Below the pieces are notes generated by a model. That model ran no database searches. It was not told the DNA's origin and worked only from the letters and a program-made list of their open reading frames with translations. This document shows, in pieces, positions 58,760 to 64,000 of a stretch of 64,000 nt of DNA. Origin of the DNA: Liolophura sinensis. Lineage: Eukaryota; Mollusca; Polyplacophora; Chitonida; Chitonidae. How positions within the stretch are numbered: the first letter of the stretch is position 1; the number at the start of each line of letters is the position of its first letter. The DNA lies in contig NC_088304.1 in NCBI RefSeq assembly GCF_032854445.1, forward strand, positions 35,325,551 to 35,389,550, read 5' to 3'. Position numbers and translations under genes: made by a program.

Positions 58760-59396
58760 GTAAGAAGTGGAAATTTCTGAAAGAAGTGTGGTTAGATGCA
58801 CATAAGTGATCAAACAAATCTGGGACAACGGACACAAGCGAACTAATTGATACAAAGGGTAGCTGTTGGGTGACCGCAGTGAACATAATAGAACATATCA
58901 GCACCTTTATCAACACGTTCAAAAAGTCTCAGGAATACTTTTTTGTGTAAGAATAGGGAGTGAAAATTTGGCTTCGCCCAAATGGTACATAGGCCAAATG
59001 TGAGTAGTCTGTTGATCAGCTATGTGTTGAGATGGCTATTTTGTGGGCAAACCTTTAACGTAGTAGTCTTGTATTGTACGACGACCATCGGTAATTCTGC
59101 TTAAAAACTTATCACCATATCGTGGGAAAGGTACCTTATTACTGCACGAAGTTCTTCCTGGATGTCCACTGGCCGATTGTTGTCAGTCAAAAGGTTTGTG
59201 AGGTACTGGCGCAGTGCCATTTAATTCTGCTGTTGTATGTTGAACTGAAAGTAAATGCGATTGAATACTTGGTAAAACATGTACCTTTCTTCATTGCTAT
59301 TACAGAGCTGTCCTGCTCGTCCCTGGTTTGCGAAATTATACTCAGTTATACTTTAAATAAATTTATGGAGATTTTATTTCGGTTTTGATAACATGT

Positions 59397-60404
59397 TGTT
59401 ATGTATGACTATTTAACGTTTTCATGTACTGTTAGTCTGCGGACCTTTGTGTTGTATGTTATAAGCATAACAGGCCCTGTTATATATGTACAGTGCGGAC
59501 CTGGCCGAAAGCACCTCGTTCAATGCTCTGTTTATTTAACTGGATGTTCATTGGCTGTTAATTCTGTGTCTAAGAATAGTTGAATCCACCTGGACCGTAT
59601 ATAAGCCGTGTTTTCTGTGCAGAGTGGAGGTATTTTTGCTGCATCCACTGGGAGCCAGGAGAGTGTGAGACGCTCTCGTATCGAGTCCATTATTTTGATA
59701 TGAGCTGGTGATGCCAGTTTCATTTGGGAGGACAGTTTTTTATGCCGGCACCGTTTGTGTACCACAGTAGTACTGAAGTCTGGTTTATGTGAATTTCTGC
59801 GGAAGTCACGTTTATTGGTGTTCGGATCTTTATTATGATTATACAGTGTGGACTGTGTAATTTGTTTAACACGCTGACCTCACCTGACCGACAAGGTCGT
59901 CAAGGACTCTAAACTGAAGTTTTCAGTTTTGTAAAGGACGTTCGTTCTGCCACAAGGTGACATTACTCTACGTCTCTGAACGGCTCGTTTGTGAGCTTCT
60001 GCGGGAGCTGTGACTGATCTGAAGTGGATTATACCTCCATGCCTGTATTTACCCTGTGTTGTGCTCTGCGGGTGTGACGTCATTCAAAGGCTTGACTGTT
60101 CCAGTTCTGTGTAACCTGTGTTCGTGTTCGCTAACCTGGCGAAGTACCTGTCTAGGACAATTTGTGACTTGTGTGAATTGTGTGTTTATCCCATGGTCTT
60201 TACGTTGGATTTCCTGGAATACATTCCTTGGGATGCAAAGGTGAACTGGAAACTTGTAAAGACCGGTAATACTGATGTGTATGTTGTTGTTGTTGTTGAA
60301 CTGTCTGTAAAACTGTACGTCTCATTTTATATATAAAGCATTGTTTACATTGTAATATTGAGTCACTGAGTCTGTTTTCTGTTGCCGTTTTCAATACCGT
60401 AACA
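59397..60404 (+). repeat. 5' LTR of a Ty3/gypsy (Gmr1-like) element
   Basis: The end is set by the primer-binding site just downstream. ...CGTAACA at 60398-60404 pairs with TGTTATG at 59397 as the usual TG...CA inverted ends. A TATATAA box lies at 59598-59604. The second LTR is outside the window, so the start is a best guess; about 1008 bp. Confidence 0.6.
59598..59604 (+). promoter_or_regulatory. TATA box in the LTR
   Basis: TATATAA preceded by GGACCG and followed by GCCGTG. It sits about 200 bp into the LTR and would define the U3/R boundary about 30 bp downstream. Confidence 0.5.
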
Positions 60405-60409
60405 GAAAT

Positions 60410-60426
60410 TGGGGGCTTGTCCGGGA
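60410..60426 (+). promoter_or_regulatory. Primer-binding site, tRNA-Pro type
   Basis: TGGGGGCTTGTCCGGGA lies 5 bases after the LTR end. It differs at one base (T for C) from the well-known proline-tRNA primer-binding sequence used by several retroviruses and gypsy elements, so minus-strand synthesis is inferred to start from tRNA-Pro. Confidence 0.75.
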
Positions 60427-60533
60427 ACTGATTGTTTCCCTTTTGTTTTGCACCGGATATTTGAGGTTAAACACAAGTGAGAAGCGATTGCTTAATTTTA
60501 ACGGTGAATGATTCAGTGGCTAAATATTTACAA

Positions 60534-61517
60534 TGGAGATTTTGATCCTAAACAGTTTGTTAATGCGCCCGATCAGGATGTTTTGAGAGTTTAAAGAAGG
60601 AAGACTTGGTTAAGTTAGGGATATTTTTAGGTTTGTCCATAAAGTCTTCATGGAGGAAAAGAGATATGCAGCATACTTTGTTGAAACATTTAGTGGAGAT
60701 AGGGAAGTTTGATAGTTCTGCATTATCTGATTATGAGTTCGAGGGTCAGTCTGATGCCGAGCTTAAGTTTAAGCAGTTTGAGTTAAAGTTGAGATTGGAG
60801 AAAGAGGAGAGAGAGAGAGAGAAAGAGAGGGAACATGAGATGGAAAAGTTGAAAATGGAGAAAGAGGAAAGAGAGAAAGAAAGAGAGAGGGAAGTGCAGA
60901 GAGAGGAGAGAGAAATGCAAGAAGAGAGAGGGAAAGAGAATTGGAGTTTCAAATGAAAAAGTTAGAATTAGAGAGAGATGAGAAACCGGGTCCTTCCGGT
61001 AGACAGGATTCAGGATTTGATGTGACCAAATACATTCGGTTAGTTCCATCCTTTCAGGAAAAAGAGGTGGATAAATATTTTCTGCATTTTGAGAAAATTG
61101 CAAATAGTTTAAAGTGGCCTAAAGAGTTCTGGACTATGTTATTACAGAGTGTGCTAATTGGAAAGGCCAGGAAATTTACACTCAGTTAAGTGTAGAGAAT
61201 GCTTCCAATTATGACTATGTGGAAGAGGTAATTTTGAAGGTTATGAATTGGTGCCTGAAGCTTACCGCCAGAAATTTCGTAACTGTGAAAAAGGTAGAGA
61301 TCAGACATACGTGGAGTTTGGTCGAGCTAAGGAGCAGTTGTTTGATCGCTGGTGCACAGCCAAGAAAATAGGCAGGGATTTTGAAAGTTTGCGTCAGCTT
61401 GTGCTGGTAGAAGAGTTCAAGCGTTGTATTCATAATGATGTAAAAGGTTGTTCGTTGATGAGCAGAAGGCGAGTACACTTGAAGAGGCAGCCAGTTTAGC
61501 TGATGATTATTCCTTGA
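60534..61517 (+). pseudogene. gag with several frameshifts
   Basis: The N-terminal part reads LVKLGIFLGLSIKSSWRKRD from about 60609, after an early frameshift near 60585. A long charged coiled-coil stretch of E, R and K follows (60780-60950, GA-rich DNA). Next comes a SCAN/Gag-like domain with RLVPSFQEKEVDKYFLHFEK, then YVEFGRAKEQLFDRWC and LRQLVLVEEFKRC. The reading frame changes near 60945, 61175, 61240, 61445 and 61520. These are single-base-scale shifts, as expected from decay or sequence error in homopolymers. Confidence 0.75.
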
Positions 61518-64000
61518 CACATAAGGGTTACATACACGGGTAAGCCATTTAATTCATTTACACGTAGAAATACCCAGTCACATGCAACAGGTAGAGGTAG
61601 CTCTACACAGAAGAGTTCTACACCAGGCTCCAATGGTTCTACAGCTCATGGTTCACGTAGTTCAGATTGGAATGGTAGTCCTCGAAATAGGGTCACTTGT
61701 AATTTTTGCAAGCGGGTAGGTCACGTGATGAGTGAATGTTACAAGTTGAAAAGGATAAGGGAAGCTCAGAATGAGTCTAAGCCCACAGGTATTTGTGTTA
61801 CAATGCACAAAACATTGCCGGAAGTTACATCAGCAGTTAAAAGCAGATCTGAGTTAGCTGATATGGGATTGGATAAGATTCCCAAATGCTCTATGGATAG
61901 CTTCGCTCCGTTTATCAATTCTGGTTCAGTGTCGCTTAGAAGCGACATGTCTGGTGCTACCCCTATAAAGATATTAAGGGATACTGGGGCATCTCAGTCT
62001 CTGTTGTTGATGAATACTCTGCCCTTTTCTGAAGAGTCATACTCTGGGGTTCGTGCCCTTATTAGAGGAGTAGAGTCTAGTGACTTTGTCAGTGTTCCCC
62101 TTCATGATATTTATTTGTCATCAGATTTGATATCTGGACCTGTCAGGGTAGGCATTAAGCCTTCATTACCTTTTGAGGGTATTCATTTGTTGTTGGGAAA
62201 TGACTTAGCACATGATAAAGTTACTGTTGATCCCTTAATGGTTGATAAGCCTTCTCTGAATTCAGTCACAGAGCCAGTTGAAAGCGAGATAGCGGGTTTA
62301 TATCCGTCCTGTGTTGTTACAAGAGCTATGTCTAGAAAAGTCAGTACGGACCAGGGTAGTACTGTTGATTTGAGTGAGACTTTTCTCAACAACATGTTGG
62401 ATGGAGATTCTTCCAAATTAGACAGCCAGCAGGAAGTAGACACTAATTTTGTTAGTGGTGATCAGCCAGTTTGTAAGACTGAGTTGATTGCTGAACAACA
62501 CAGTGATCCAAGTATTTCTTGCTTGTTTAATGATGCAGCTAAAGATGGTGAATCTTTACCTGACCCATGCTACTACTATGTCAAGTCTGGCATATTGATG
62601 CGGCAGTGGAGGCCTCCCGATGTTTCGTTGGAGGATGAATGGGCAATTAAGCATCAGGTAGTTGTGCCCAAGTCTTATCGTAAAGACATACTGACCATAG
62701 CGCATGAAACGCCGTTAGCAGGTCATTTAGGTGTTAATAAGACCTATCATAAGATTCTCAGTCATTTTTATTGGCCAGGAATAAGGAAAGATGTTACTGA
62801 GTTTTGCAGGTCTTGTCATGCATGTCAGTTAGTGGGGAAACCTAACCAGACAATCCCCAAGGCAGCCTTGAGGCCTATTCCTGCAATTGGTGAGCCATTC
62901 AGTAGAATCTTAATAGATTGTGTTGGTCCGCTACCTAAGACAAAGTCTGGAAATCAGTATATGTTAACCATAATGTGTACTTCAACTCGTTTCCCTGAGG
63001 CAATTCCACTAAGGAATATTACTGCCAAGACTGTAATTAAGGCTTTAGTTAAGTTCTTCACCATGTTTGGTCTGCCTAAGTCAGTACAGTCAGACCAGGG
63101 TTCAAATTTCATGTCTGGTGTGTTCCAACAAGTTATGCATGAGCTAGGTATTACCCAGTATAAATCCTCAGCTTATCACCCACAAAGTCAAGGAGCACTA
63201 GAGAGATTCCATCAGACACTGAAAAGTATGATAAGAACTTACTGCTTTGAGACAGGGAAAGATTGGGACGAGGGTGTACCTTTGTTAATGTTTGCTGTAA
63301 GAGAGTCTGTACAAGAGTCACTTGGATTTAGTCCATTTGAGCTTGTGTTTGGCCATACTGTGCGTGGTCCACTACAGTTGTTCAAGGAAAAGTTTGTGTC
63401 TGGTGATAGTGACAATGTTAACCTATTACAGTATGTGTCAAGTTTTCGTACTAAGCTCAACAGAGTATGTGAGTTAGCCAGAGAGAATCTTACAGCTTCT
63501 CAGAAGAGTATGAAAACTAAGTATGACAAAGAGACAGTAAGACGCAGATTTGAAGTTGGTCAGAAGGTATTGGCCTTACTTCCAGTTAGTGGTAAGCCAC
63601 TTGAGGCTCGTTATTTTGGACCTTATGTAGTAGACAAGAGGCTAAGTGATCTTAATTATATTATTTTCACTCCTGATCGGCGCAAATCTAGACAACTTTG
63701 TCACATTAACATGTTAAAGCCATATGTAGACAGAGATAGCACTGATCTCAATGTTGTACATCCTTGTGGAGTTGCTATCTCTTGTTTTCCAGTACCAAGT
63801 TGTAAGAGAGAGTTAAAGCGTTTTTTGGGTATGGCAGGTTATTATCGAAAGTTCTGTAGGAACTTTTCATTTGTTAGTGAGCCATTAACTCAGCTGTTAA
63901 AGAAAGGTGCTAAATTCTTGTGGTCCATTGAGTGTCAGAGATCTTTTGATAGATTAAAGGCCATGCTAAGCAGCGGCCCCATACTTGTAGCACCTGATTT
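61518..64000 (+). CDS. pol: Pol: zinc knuckle, protease, integrase, then RT tail; open at window end
   Basis: One frame is open for about 827 codons with no stop. In order: a CCHC knuckle CNFCKRVGHVMSEC (61698-61739); retropepsin with DTGAS at 61980-61994 and LLLGND near 62190; a spacer; an integrase H2C2 module from about 62697 to 62830; and an integrase core with Asp at 62916, Asp at 63093 and Glu at 63201 (58 and 35 residues between them). A GPY/F-type module (RYFGPYVV) lies near 63610. Within about 30 residues of the usual integrase end, the frame enters RELKRFLGMAGYYRKFCRNF (63807 on), which normally follows the RT palm and leads into RNase H. The RT fingers and palm, including YxDD, are absent. 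The protein needs RT in trans or is defective. Confidence 0.88.

Larger units (their letters stand above)
53766..59225 (+). repeat. Segmental duplication, copy 2
   Basis: It is the partner of 41128-46785, about 12.3-12.7 kb away in direct orientation. Anchors: CAATCCCTGATTTATAAAA (53780), CGAATTCGAGTTACAAACC (54887), AAAAGCCTGTCTGATGTTAT (55799), GGCCTGAACTAAAGTTCGG (57490), GAGATCACAGCTGTTTAAG (57731), TGACGCAGTCGTACTGCTG (58298). Similarity fades after the GGTACTGGCGCAGTG near 59220. Confidence 0.85.
59397..64000 (+). mobile_element. Gmr1-like Ty3/gypsy retrotransposon, 3' part outside the window
   Basis: The order seen is LTR, primer-binding site, gag with zinc knuckle, protease, integrase, then the RT connection/RNase H side. 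Known Gmr1-type elements are Ty3/gypsy elements in which integrase precedes RT, as in Copia. The fingers and palm of RT are missing here. Gag carries several frameshifts, while pol is open for more than 820 codons. Confidence 0.85.

Noticed and set aside
1-64000. CRISPR array, bacterial operon or phage defence system
   Set aside because: The direct repeats are head-to-tail minisatellites without unique spacers, and the tRNA, SINE, LINE and LTR features are those of an animal genome.

Overview
The window reads as a gene-poor, repeat-rich piece of an animal nuclear genome, most likely a marine lophotrochozoan and probably a mollusc. That assignment is inference. It rests on eukaryotic LINE, Ty3/gypsy and SINE content, on nuclear-type tRNA-Thr genes with Pol III T-run terminators, and on an abundant tRNA-derived SINE whose tail resembles SINEs I associate with mollusc genomes. 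I see no bacterial operon, CRISPR array or complete conventional protein gene. The only confidently recognised coding sequences belong to retrotransposons.

Layout. 1-4270: a nearly complete L1/Tx1-like LINE on the minus strand, with a zinc-knuckle ORF1 and an endonuclease/reverse transcriptase ORF2; its 3' end lies outside the window. 4283-6200: three tandem units of about 667 bp, each carrying an identical tRNA-Thr(AGT) gene on the minus strand. 6200-20000: non-coding DNA with several minisatellites (24/58 bp, about 54-67 bp, about 71 bp twice) and SINE fragments. 14.3-26.3 kb: diverged arms of an old inverted duplication. 20.2, 31.6 and 37.6 kb: three direct copies of a promoter-like module. 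27.0-27.6 kb: a SINE inserted in a SINE, with a 12-bp target-site duplication. 41.1-46.8 and 53.8-59.2 kb: a direct segmental duplication, with a third partial copy at 34.3-36.9 kb. It carries a candidate exon that looks intact in one copy and broken in the other. The younger copy regions are further altered by a perfect 14 x 33-bp array, a GTAT microsatellite with a SINE, and a 1.35-kb DNA transposon with TIRs of about 150 bp. 47.65-51.0 kb: a decayed Ty3/gypsy element on the minus strand, in the usual protease-RT-RNaseH-integrase order.

59.4-64.0 kb: the 5' part of a second Ty3/gypsy element on the plus strand. It has an LTR of about 1 kb, a tRNA-Pro type primer-binding site, a frameshifted gag, and one long open pol frame running off the window. 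Here the integrase precedes the RT/RNaseH part (a Gmr1-like, Copia-style order), and the RT catalytic core is missing at the junction.

The window therefore records layered mobile-element insertion and local duplication. The items that most deserve checking are the integrase-first pol with a missing RT core, the long-TIR transposon with eight TTGTCTTAAGT sites, the duplicated candidate exon, and the conserved promoter-like module.
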